Assembly: GCA_000697335.1 (NCBI GenBank)
Contig: JNEM01009158.1
Location: 1-42,711 of the forward strand
DNA from: Conidiobolus incongruus B7586
Lineage: Eukaryota; Entomophthoromycota; Entomophthoromycetes; Entomophthorales; Conidiobolaceae
Length of the DNA stretch: 42,711 nt
Reading direction: 5' to 3'
Positions within the stretch are counted from its first letter, which is position 1. The number at the start of each line of letters is the position of its first letter. The notes beneath the pieces are model-generated. The model saw only the letters and a list, made by a program, of their open reading frames with translations. It was not told the DNA's origin and did no database searches. Of the stretch, positions 33,108-42,711 are shown one piece after another. Position numbers and translations under genes: made by a program.

Positions 33108-36100
33108 ACTTAATTTATTAGTAATCAACACTAACCCTCAATGAGCAGGAGAAAACTAGCAACTCCTCCTCATCTACTAAATAATAGCTATCAATATACT
33201 AAGACAACCCTGATCATATCAACATCCTTGAACTTGAATCTTTTTTTAGATCATTCATTTTTACAGACGCTAGATTCGTCACAGTAATAAAAACTTCGTA
33301 TAATATTTTAATATTATCATGAAATCTTTTATTATGTAAGTTTATAAAAAACTCGCATACTTATTGTTTTTGATAACCCTTTCTCCACAATTTTAAACAT
33401 AAATTTAATGCTCTCCTCAAATTTTAAGTGATTGACCTGAATTACCACTAAGAAAAGGTTCATTTCAATCCAAATGAAAATGATTTCGATAGCGAGATAA
33501 CTTTGGTAAATATTTTATAAAGTTTAACACACCTATTATTTTTAACATTTATATCTTAAAAAAACTTATTTAAATCAATAATATTACAATAGATATAATA
33601 TATTAAATACAATATTTTATTCTAAATTTATTATTATTATTATTTTTATTTTAATTATAATTTTAACAAAGAGATTGATTTTGAATAATAACAATAATAA
33701 CTTTGTTTAAAAATTTTAATAATAAAAATATTAACTTATATTAAACATAGAATTAACTCATAAAAAATGAATTAATAATAATAGTTACCATTTTCAATAT
33801 TATATTATATAATAGGTATATGCCAAATATTTTAAATGGGTAAATTGAATTAAATTAATAAATAATCCTTAATCCATTTCCCAATTTATGTGGAATATGT
33901 AGCTAATAATATTTTTTGGGTTACGGTTAATGAAGTAGTTATATTACTTAAGGCATATTTATATCATCAAGTTCGTTTTGGGATTAGTATTCAAAAATAT
34001 TTAAGAATATGGTCCAATTAATCAAGTTTATTATATGGGTTTAGTATATTTTCTAAGTTACTTAATTATGGTTGTTAGTTTAGTGATATGCTGGTAATGA
34101 TATATATTTGCCAAGTGGTTACAAACACTAACCTGAATAACCTTCAGAATACTTGGAAGTGGTTAAAATATATTTGTGCAAATAATATTAGATAATGCTA
34201 ACCCTAAATTAATATTCAATTAGCGATTTTTATACCATTATAATTGTTCATTGAATACAATTGTATTTAATTGGGAAAATTATTTAGGTTACCTTTATTA
34301 TTGATTCTGAGCTATATTTGTAAAAATTTAAATTTATGAAAAAATATCCCTATAATCATCCTTTAAACTTGAAAGTTAATAAACTCCTCATATATTAATA
34401 TCGTGGAAAAATTGTACGAGTTATTATAAAAAGTATAAAATATACTCTAGAACCTGAAAGTGACTCCTTTTTCAATATGTACTTAGGCTCCTTGAATAAT
34501 AAACTCATTTGAATGCGTAATTGTTACTTAAATTGTTCATTTTTAATAAAAATTTATTTTCAGCGAAAATTTGAAACCTTATTTAACTTTAATTTTTGAT
34601 ATTTTGAAACTTTCCCCACAATGGTTCAAGTAAAATATAATAATGTGTTTTAAATTATGTATCTTTAGCATTTTGAAGCATTTGACTTATTAAATCAATT
34701 AACTTTTGATTATTTATTTGATGTTTAAATGACTGATCATAAATAATAATCAATTTGTTTAAAGAATGTAAAAATCTTTGGTTTGCAGTTACTAAAGTAA
34801 GCTATCACTAGTTCAAAATAAAAATTAGTGATTTTCACTTAATAATCCTTGGAAAGATATTAGATACAAAATTGTATTAATAAACTTTAATATAATTTGG
34901 AATAATAGCGAAATATATAAATACGTATTTCGCTAATTTTCAATAATGGATTTTGAATAATAATCTTTTTTTTCTAAATTTAAAATTAAACAAGCTTGCA
35001 TCGCTAATACTCATTTTAGATATAGAAATATCCAAAATGAATATGATAACATTTGCTTTGCAATTTTAGTGTATTTGGCCGATTGGGATTGATGATCTTC
35101 AAAAGCTTGCAATCCGGAGTCAATACCTAGATTGATTGGGTTTAAGGGTCGCAATTTCGGCCGAAAAAGTATTTATCTCTCTCAAATGAAAACCAAACTC
35201 AAGAATTTTAGTTGGTACTACTTGATCCAAAAATGAATATTATAATCAATTTCTAACCAATTTATCAGTAGTCAATATATTTAAAATTAATTATATCAAA
35301 ATTATTAAAGTTTGAATCACCTATATTCATTTGAAAGATTAATAACTATTTATTGTTTACTTGTTAGATCAACATCTATATATTTGGAATTAAACTTTGT
35401 TTCTATTATTCATAGTATTTTTGTTCAATTTTGTGAACTGCTCATTCCTATTCTGGTAATGATAGTATATCATTACCTTCAAAAATAAAACTATTGAAAT
35501 AATAATATAAATACTTCAAATTCAATAATATATATTTAGAAAATCTATAATCAAACCATATCAAATCAACTGGTTATTAGCTTTAAACTGCTTGATAAAC
35601 CAGTCCTGCAAAAAAACCCTAGGTTAAATAATATAACCAAATTAAGTAAAAATTTATAAATATTTAATATATAATAATTTAATATATAAAGTAAATTAAA
35701 TTATCAAAATTGGGTTAATATATATTAATTAAAATCAAAAAACCATCAAAATATATTGATATTTTAATTTTTTTATGATCTAATAAATTCTGAAAAAAAA
35801 TATAAAATAATTAAAATTATATTGAATAATGAGAATTTATCAAATTATTTTCATTTATAAAATCAAGAGTAAATATAATTAATCTTGAATATATATATAT
35901 ATATATATATATAATATCAAAAGAAAATAATGTTACTTTTCATATCGCAATTTTATATATAATAATACTTGACATTATTCGAATCACTTGATATACCAAT
36001 TGTAACAATATTCAAAATTTTAACTATGTTGTATAAAATTTAGCTATATGCCTTTCTCTATTTAAGGCAAAATAAATTAAAATAATTTTATATAGTAATT

Positions 36101-36782
36101 TATTGAATTTTCTATTCATAATAATATTAAAAACCAATATAAGAAAATCTTGTTTATATTACTAAATTAATAATTCATTGATAGTCACTGTATTTGATAC
36201 TTTTGAAAATCAATAAAACATAAAAATCTTTAATTTTCAATAATTGGTTAAATTATTAAAACAATATCAACTTTGTAAAAAAGCAAATAAAACATCTTAT
36301 TTTAATTTAATTAAGTGACTGTAATTTTTAAATTAATAATTATTTTCTGAATTAAGGAGAATATTATATTCTAGTTAATTTAATTTATAATTTATAATTT
36401 ATATTCAAATTATAACCAAGAAAAATTAAATTTTTAATATTTTATTATTTTATCATTCAAATATTTTAAAATTTTAAAAAAAATTTAATAAAAAATAATT
36501 TCATTTATAATATATTGTTATATCAATCACTAATATTATTATATTAATAACTTCAATATTAAATTATTTAATTTTACAAAATTATATTATCAGAAATTGA
36601 TAATTTTTAATCAATTTATTTAAATTAAAAATTTCTCATATGACATGAAAATGATATCACTAAGGAGTAACTTTAATTAAATAAATTGATTATTGTGACT
36701 ATTGTAGAAATATTAGAAAAATTCAAATTCTAGTAAAATAAAATAAAAATAATTAAGTTTAAGGCTATATCTCAAATTGAAA
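33108..36782. other. Long intergenic stretch with possible gene relics
   Basis: No intact gene. Slightly GC-richer islands at about 33100-33300, 33880-34150 and 35030-35170 may be old coding relics. The best is 35168-35029 on the minus strand, a ~48-codon open piece reading FRPKLRPLNPINLGIDSGLQ and onward. The rest is plain AT-rich DNA. Confidence 0.4.
35888..35913. repeat. (AT)13 microsatellite
   Basis: Uninterrupted AT dinucleotide tract of about 26 bp, the longest in the window. Confidence 0.95.
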
Positions 36783-38247
36783 ATGACAGAATCAATATCA
36801 TTAATCCAAAAAATTCTATAAAATGATAAATTTACAGTCAACAGTGTAATTGACAAGTTGATTGAACAGTCTCACCTCACAGATCCTTTTACAATTACTG
36901 TACTATCAATTGAATTTATAGCTAGCATTAATGCTAAGTTTTTATACAGAGCTGGCGACAAAGGTAATCTTATTGAATTTCCATAATCACTGATATTAAC
37001 TCTTGATAGAATTGTTGTCTACAAATCTTGCAATCACTAATATGATCATATTTTATTTAATTACAATCGGGGGATTTTTGAATACTTTAGTTGCTTTAAA
37101 AGCTCAAGCATATTCGAATTCAGGGACGATATATCAATTAAATCACTACTTTCAGAGAGTTTTCTACATTTTGATGTTCTTATTAATAGCTACTACGATC
37201 TTTCTAGTGAATTTAGAACAAATATTCTCACTAGTATATCAAGATAGAGAAACTAACCAATTATATAGACTCATGTCCAAATAATTAATATTAAAATTAT
37301 TCCTTTAATTTTTGTAAATTGTTGAAATTTTATATAGAATATCAAAGATTTGTAGATACTTAGGTCATTTTCTCAATTATTTTAATCGCTTGTCTAACTT
37401 TGGATCTTAATATCTTTCATTATCATATCATTTTGGATTATCAATTTTTAGGTGTCTCAATTGCTTATTTCATCACAACAGTGCTAGGAATGGTCACTCT
37501 AATTGGGTAGGGGATTTGCGATGAAGGGTTCCGCAATTTTGAAGGGTTCTTCAAAGAAGGCATTAAAGGCTGATAGATAATTATAAAATTGAGAGTTTAG
37601 ATCTGCATCATGCAGGGGAGAGGGGGAAAGAATTTGGGCATTATAAGTTATTACAATTGTGAGTGAATTGTTTTGGTTCGAATTGGTTAGCGGCTCAATA
37701 TTTTGTAATGAGTATTTTGAGTTTGTTCAATTTTATTTATACCAGTAATTATTTTATTAGCGAGTAATTGATTCAATATTAATACTAGATGTTGTTTGGG
37801 TTTTGGAGATATTACAATAACTAGATTAGGCCATAAATAGGAATGAAACAGAGTAATTGGGCCAAGCTATCTTCAATAATTGTAGCTTATAACTCAGATA
37901 TTTTCCTCTAATTTGGTGAATTTTTCATACCCAACCCCAAACAAATTCCTCTATCTATTTCGATATTATTCAGAGCAGCAATTAGTAAACTGTTACAAAG
38001 TTCGTCGATTGTTTCTAATGGAGTTTTGGCAAGAATGGGACGTCAGAAAGTGAGTAGTGTCATTCAATTATTAGGATTTAATATTGTTGTAATTCCTGTT
38101 GGACTGATTCTAGCATAGTCGTTTCAATCAAAGACTTTGAACCTATTAATTGGACTCATTTTAGGGTATAGTGTTGTAGGAATATCTCAAGTCGCCTACA
38201 TTACATTAAAGTACTTCAACATAGAAATCTCAAATTCTTTAAATTAA
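36783..38247 (+). pseudogene. MATE-family multidrug/toxin exporter, decayed
   Basis: MATE proteins are 12-TM H+/Na+-coupled exporters. Family blocks appear in order: KFLYRAGDK, then after a likely 47-bp intron ELLSTNLAITNM with FLNTLVALKAQAYSNSG (the ALDTLCGQAYGA region), FLVNLEQIFSLVYQDRE (37201-37250), DYQFLGVSIAYFITTVLGM (near 37437), EGFRNFEGFFKEGIKG (near 37525) and SSSIVSNGVLARMGRQKVSS (near 38003-38062) with IVVIPVGLILA. Stops interrupt conserved sequence: TAA after KIL near 36819, TAA after MSK (37282), TAG after GLILA (38117), and several in the poorly preserved 37560-37910 section. Some breaks might be unplaced introns, but the stop inside the GLILA helix cannot be explained that way, so I call it a pseudogene of a host transporter. 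Confidence 0.75.
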
Positions 38248-38436
38248 TCTTAAAATGAAAGAGAACTGGAATAATCCCATTAATTTTATAAATTAATAAT
38301 TTAATTATTAATTTTTGGACAGTCCAATAAACAAATTCCATAATAATAATTATTTCTAATTAAACATTCAATCCATTTTAATTATTTTATATTTTTCAAT
38401 TATTAATATATACATTATAATTTAAAATAAACTATA

Positions 38437-39495
38437 ATGAATCGATTATTCGGTACATCCAAACCTAAAGCACCTAAAGCTACTTTACAAACTGCTATCG
38501 CTGGAGTATGTGCAATCTTAACAATATTAATAATCATAATTAACTGATTAGTTTAGGCCGATTTAAGAATCGATTCCGTAGAAGTTAAAATAAAAAAGTT
38601 AGATGCTGAACTTATGAAATATAAAGACCAAATGGCCAAGATGAGGGAAGGTCCTGCCAAAGTAAATTATATTCAAATTAATTAATTTTATTATTCTTTT
38701 TTTTCTAATTTTCTTTTTTTTGATTTAGAACGCTGTAAAACAAAAAGCTTTAAGAGTTTTAAAAAATAAAAAACAGTAAGTAAATTTAAAATACTTTAAT
38801 ATCTAAATTAATCTTTCAATTAGGTATGAAGCTCAGAGAGACGCTATTCAACAACAAGTATTTAATATGGAACAAACTTCATTTGCTACGGAAAATTTAA
38901 AGAACACGGCGGTAACTATTGAAGCTATGAAGGAGGCAAATAAAGAAATGAAGAAACAGTTTAAGAATGTTAATATTGATAAGATTGAAGTAGGTTGCAG
39001 AATATATTGCTGTATAGTAGTCATTAATCAGATTTTTAGAGTATGCAGGACGAACTCGAAGATTTGTTAGAAGAAGCCAATTTAGTGCAAGAAACTTTGG
39101 GCAGAAGTTATGGTATTTCTGAAGATATTGACGAAGCTGAATTAGACGCCGGTAATTATTATTTTAAGTAATTTTAATGAAATATATATTGATGTGATCA
39201 TTTTTAGAATTGGAAGCTTTAGAACAAGAATTCGAATTTGAAGAAGAGGCAGTTCCCTCATATCTCCAAGATAGTAATCAGTTGCCTGAATTTGTTGATG
39301 AACAACCCCAAGCTCAAACTCAGGTAATATCTTGTTGCTCCTATGTTAATATATATTTATATTAATTTAATTATTAATTTAATCCTATATAGGTTGACGA
39401 ATATGGTAATTGTTCTAAAATTATTAGTGATATTCAAATTTGGTTATAATATTTTAATTTTAGGATTACCTGAAGGTCCTATGAAAGTTACATAA
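38437..39495 (+). CDS. VPS60: ESCRT-III accessory subunit Vps60/CHMP5
   Basis: An SNF7-family protein of late endosomes. It binds Vta1/LIP5 and so stimulates the Vps4 ATPase that takes ESCRT-III apart during multivesicular body sorting. Eight exons: 38437-38505, 38557-38661, 38729-38775, 38824-38989, 39040-39151, 39208-39323, 39393-39405 and 39464-39495. The 660 coding bases give 219 aa, the same length as human CHMP5. Hallmarks are the start [64 protein letters not shown], and [22 protein letters not shown] followed by an acidic tail. The end LPEGPMKVT resembles the CHMP5 tail. The seventh exon is only 13 bp. It is convergent with the uridine-kinase gene, with 420 bp between the stop codons. 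Confidence 0.97.
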
Positions 39496-39915
39496 ATTGT
39501 CAAATGATATTAAAAATTTTTAAATCCTGATATTGTTAACCATTATTTACATTTGGAGAATCTGTTAGTTTGGAGCTTAAATTAGGCTGACTATAAATTT
39601 GTTACATATTTCCAAAATGAATAAAAAAATAAAACTGATATTTATGTAAAATGATATTGTTTGCTGATTTGAATAAATACAGTCGTTCAGTTATTTCCAA
39701 ATTCAATAATACAATGCATATTATTTAAATTAATTTCAAGAAAATTTAAGATTGCTTGATGTTAATAAAAATTATTTACCAAAAAATAAAACAATAACTA
39801 TAATTGAATTAGTCATTAAAAAATGAATATTTTAAAAGTAGTTTCAATTAAAAACATTTTTGAATAATAAAGAATCTAATTAAACATTTATTAAAAACGC
39901 AGTCAATTGATAAAA
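39496..39915. other. Convergent 3' region
   Basis: 420 bp between the stop codons of VPS60 (plus) and the uridine-kinase gene (minus). It holds both 3' untranslated regions. No other signal recognised. Confidence 0.5.
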
Positions 39916-40976
39916 TTACTGGGGAATTTCGTTGAAGGGATGTTCGAAGTACAAGTCGGGCTTAATGGTATCGATTTCGGGACTTAATAAATAGGGTTCC
40001 AAATGGGCGTAGGAGTACAAGTCAGGATTGTTGAGAGATGACGAAATGTGATTGACGATGAGTTGCAAAGCAACTTTGTTGTCTTTGCCTCTAGGTACAA
40101 TTACATCGGCATTAGCCTTAGACTAAAAAATGAATTAGTAATATGCTAAGTGGTCAATAATTGAAAACCTTACAGGCATAACAAAAGCTTCAAAGGAAGG
40201 TTTGAGCACTTTGACATAGTGATCCAACATCACTCTCAAATCTTTAGGATCTTGAATGGGGAAGCGCTTCACAACACGATTGGATAATCTGGTATCATCA
40301 TCAACATCCAAATATACTTTCATATGGAGTAAAGGTTTAATAGCATTGTTATATAATAATAAATCGCCAACGATTACAATAACGTGGGAAGGACTGTAAA
40401 CTGTAAAAGTATCTTTTCTAAAATATTGAAAATATTAATACTGAATAATTAATTATAAAATATAAAAAGTACCTAGTATAGGTCTTCAAGTCATAATCAT
40501 AAATCTTTACTTCTTGACCCTTTGTCAATTGTTTGAGAGTAGATTCCAACAATTCCCAATCGATAGCATCTAATCCAAAGTCATCAACATCAAAATAGCT
40601 CTAACTAATCAACTAAAAAACTTACCAGGATGATACAAGTTCAGTCCACTGCAATTTCTATTTTGAGCATTTGTCTGCTCAATATTCTTATAAAATTTGT
40701 TCAAGTGAACAAAATTGACTAATATTTCCCTATCTTGATTCAATTCTTTTAACTTTTGAGCTATTAATTGACCGAATTCAGTCTATAAAGTTTAGAATTA
40801 GTTTTTGGAATCTGAAGTAAAAATAAGAGATTACTTTGCCGGAATCAGGGCCACCTAAATAATAGTTTTTTCATTAATATAAATTCATTCCTTTAAATAT
40901 TATAAAATTTATTACCTCCAATACCAACGATTAAAGTATTATCCCTATCGCTATTATTTAAATTTTTTAATACCAT
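39916..40976 (-). CDS. URK1: Uridine/cytidine kinase family protein, likely catalytically altered
   Basis: Active members phosphorylate uridine and cytidine in pyrimidine salvage. Six exons: 40976-40916, 40854-40835, 40782-40626, 40569-40473, 40417-40174 and 40122-39916. They give 786 coding bases and 261 aa, the length of human UCK2; introns are 51-61 bp. Family marks are the P-loop GIGGGPDSGKT (18-28), LYHPDAIDWELL (76-87), VDDDTRLSNRV (150-160), VKPSFEAFVMP-like text (about 183-193) and IVPRGKDNKVALQLIVNHI. Judged against human UCK2 from memory, several active-site residues differ. The catalytic Asp of QDSFY is Asn55 (LNKFY), the ribose-binding Asp of FDHP is Tyr77, the base-contacting His of SHSR is Tyr110, the FEG Glu is Val128, and the ERGRD arginines are missing. 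The P-loop is intact. A regulatory or altered enzyme is likely; this is inference. Confidence 0.9.
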
Positions 40977-42007
40977 TTTATTTCTATTTTTAATATTTTT
41001 TTTTCAATTTTTAGGATTCTAATTTTTAATCCACTCTTATTTATAATTTTAGATACATTGATTCAATGAAAAGGGATAATTATGGGATTTTCAATATAGG
41101 TATTGTTCCACATTTTTTATTTTAAAAATGGATTTTTTTAGTAAGTTTTGGTTATTTTCATTTTAGAGAGAATAAAAAAATTAACTATTTATGAGCTTTG
41201 ACCTGAGGATAAATACCTTTTTCAATCAATCAAGGTTGTTTTATTAAAGAGAAAAATAACAACTAGTTATAAGTTTCAGTTCACTCATAAAAATAATAAT
41301 AATGATAAAGATAAATTACTTTCAATTTCCAGATTTACAGGAATATTTTAAATGTTTAAAAGGTCAACATAATGGGTAATATAAAATAAATTTTAGACAA
41401 TTTTAATTTTGATTAAAACATATCCTATAATTCAAACCATTTTTTTAATTTTAGTTGTTTGTTAAGTAATATTAAATACGAGAAATTTAAATTTATTTTA
41501 ATTTGAAACTAGTTGAATACCATATCATTTTATTAATTTTATTAATTTAATAAAGATATTATAGTAATCTATTAGTGATAAATACAATATATATATCAAA
41601 ATATATTGTGAGTGTTGATTAATAATTTATCCAAATTTTATTCTTAAAATTTGTCATATATTTTTATTATTCGATTATAGTTGTTTTTTATATAGAGTAA
41701 ATAATAAATTAATACTTTTGATATAAAAGTATTGAACAAAGTGATATTTAATAAAAATAAAAAAACTAAATTTAAATCATAGAATATTGAACTTTGAATA
41801 TAAAATTTCAGCTAAAACTATAATTATGATGAAATATTAAATTAATCGATTCTTTCAAATGTATGACATATTTTATAAAAATAAATGATATAAACACTAT
41901 TACATGAGAAATATTAATTAAATGAACGAATGAATAAAACTCATCAGTTATACAAATTATTTGAATATCTAATTTCAACATGTTTTAATCTATTTAAGTA
42001 AAATGAA
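40977..42007. other. Intergenic, nothing recognised
   Basis: About 1 kb between the start of the uridine-kinase gene and the 3' end of secreted-protein copy B. AT-rich with no supported gene. The kinase promoter lies at its left end; a GC-richer bit near 41190-41225 has no open frame. Confidence 0.5.
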
Positions 42008-42403
42008 TTAAGCGCAAAAAGTATTGAAATCATTGCAAACAAAACTATTAGCATCGACATCATTGCAGCAGGTGTTTTCACAAAATGCTGCAGCTGCAAC
42101 GTTGTGATCGAAATTACTAGCATGGAAGCAGTCAGAAGCAACACAATTCTGGTCGGCAAAGAAAATTGGACACCATCCACATCCTCCCCAACCGCCCCAT
42201 CCACCACATCCTCCCCAGCCTCCCCATCCACCACATCCTCCCCAGCCTCCCCATCCACCACATCCATCCCAACCACCAAAACATCTCTTAGCTAATTTAC
42301 CACCACCACGAGGGGATGGTTGAGGTTGAGGTCTTGGAGAAGGAGCAGCTCCAACTAAAGAAGTAATAGCAACTAACAAGGCAAGTTGGTTGAAAGCAGT
42401 CAT
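42008..42403 (-). CDS. Small secreted Gly/Trp/Cys-repeat protein, copy B (131 aa)
   Basis: This is the inverted paralog of the gene at 29411. It has the same signal peptide, Pro-rich pro-segment and Lys-Arg cleavage site. It carries three CGGWGGWGG units instead of two and ends FNTFCA instead of FNTFLG. It therefore has two more Cys than copy A: one in the extra unit and one at the C-terminus. It is intact, single-exon, and has the same TATA box and spacing. The C-terminal codons are where the two copies stop being alike. Function unknown; probably an extracellular, disulfide-rich peptide. Confidence 0.85.
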   Translation of the reverse strand: MTAFNQLALLVAITSLVGAAPSPRPQPQPSPRGGGKLAKRCFGGWDGCGGWGGWGGCGGWGGWGGCGGWGGWGGCGWCPIFFADQNCVASDCFHASNFDHNVAAAAFCENTCCNDVDANSFVCNDFNTFCA

Positions 42404-42451
42404 TATTGAGAATCTGATTCAATATACTGAGATTCATAATAAATGAATCTC

Positions 42452-42459
42452 TATTTATA
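42452..42459 (-). promoter_or_regulatory. TATA box of secreted-protein copy B
   Basis: TATAAATA on the minus strand, at the same distance from the ATG as in copy A and within the conserved duplicated promoter. Confidence 0.7.
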
Positions 42460-42668
42460 CATTTTCATTCATCCTAGCAATTTATCAAGAATTGAATTAA
42501 CAATGAAAAGGTTTCAAATATATTAAATCAGATTATTAAATATATTAAACATATGGAAATTAATGTAATAAAATTCAATTAATTAAAATATTATATTAAA
42601 CAATTGTATATGTGATTAATTAATGAAAAATAAGAAAATGAAAGATAAGTATTATACGGATAAAAAGA

Positions 42669-42711
42669 CGCCCAATGTGGGGCTCGAACCCACGACCCTC
42701 AGATTAAAAGT
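42669..42711 (-). tRNA. tRNA-Lys (UUU), partial at window edge
   Basis: The 3' 43 nt, from the anticodon loop to the discriminator base, match the other two tRNA-Lys genes exactly. The 5' part lies outside the window. A T run follows on the minus strand. Confidence 0.95.

Larger units (their letters stand above)
42018..42711 (-). repeat. Right arm of the inverted tRNA-Lys/secreted-protein duplication
   Basis: Reverse-complement match to 29072-29765, with 12.25 kb between the arms. It runs off the window inside the tRNA. Differences in the spacer include both transitions and transversions and a 1-bp gap, unlike the transition-only differences of the LTR pair. Confidence 0.9.

Noticed and set aside
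38867-39070. Single-frame ORF reading through intron 4 of VPS60
   Set aside because: The reading leaves the SNF7 sequence exactly at a GT donor; the spliced model restores the CHMP5 family sequence.
40570-40625. Shorter intron ending at TTAG near 40601 in the kinase gene, giving an apparent HP-(D)DFG-like reading
   Set aside because: That splice leads to an in-frame stop. Using the acceptor GGATTAG gives a 56-bp intron and restores the family's HPDA-DW block in frame.

Overview
The window looks like nuclear DNA of a filamentous or early-diverging fungus with a very AT-rich genome. The evidence is short GT-AG introns (47-69 bp, 25 inferred here), a recyclin-1 (Rcy1-type) F-box/Sec10-like gene ending in a CaaX box, nuclear tRNA genes, and Ty3 and Tc1-type elements. 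A mitochondrial TRAP1 (absent from budding yeast) and a soluble, human-type DPM1 make a yeast unlikely. A Conidiobolus-like (Entomophthoromycotina/Zoopagomycota) source is my guess and is not proven by anything here.

Left third (1-12.2 kb): a transposon graveyard. A Ty3/gypsy chromovirus fossil (1134-7058) has 399-bp LTRs and TTTTA target-site copies. It is heavily C-to-T/G-to-A mutated. A 171-bp foldback element sits inside it (3283-3453). Next to it lies a Tc1/mariner element (7218-8788) with ~205-bp inverted ends and TA target sites, mutated in the same way. The pattern looks like repeat-induced point mutation (RIP). A third relic (a Tc1-type transposase, ~11.1-11.8 kb) is decayed but does not show this mutation style.

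Middle (12.2-28.1 kb): host genes. These are a small secreted-type ORF, intronless TRAP1, a large unidentified pseudogene (minus strand, ~15.6-17.9 kb), ORC2 (minus), tRNA-Lys(UUU), a ten-exon recyclin-1 homolog (minus), a seven-TM orphan (minus) and the six-exon DPM1 (plus).

Right third (29-42.7 kb): a tRNA-Lys plus a small secreted Gly/Trp/Cys-repeat protein gene at 29.07-29.78 kb. The same pair recurs inverted at the right edge (42.71-42.01 kb). Between the two copies are an orphan basic protein, a decayed MATE transporter, VPS60/CHMP5 (eight exons) and a uridine-kinase-family gene (minus, six exons) that has lost several catalytic residues.

The host genes do not form a pathway. They are housekeeping genes for mitochondrial folding, replication origins, endosomal recycling, ESCRT-III and dolichol-linked mannose. 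The strongest leads are: the transition-only LTR divergence, set against an unmutated inverted duplication; the candidate pseudo-uridine kinase; the clathrin-box-like motifs in recyclin; and the paired tRNA/secreted-peptide duplication.
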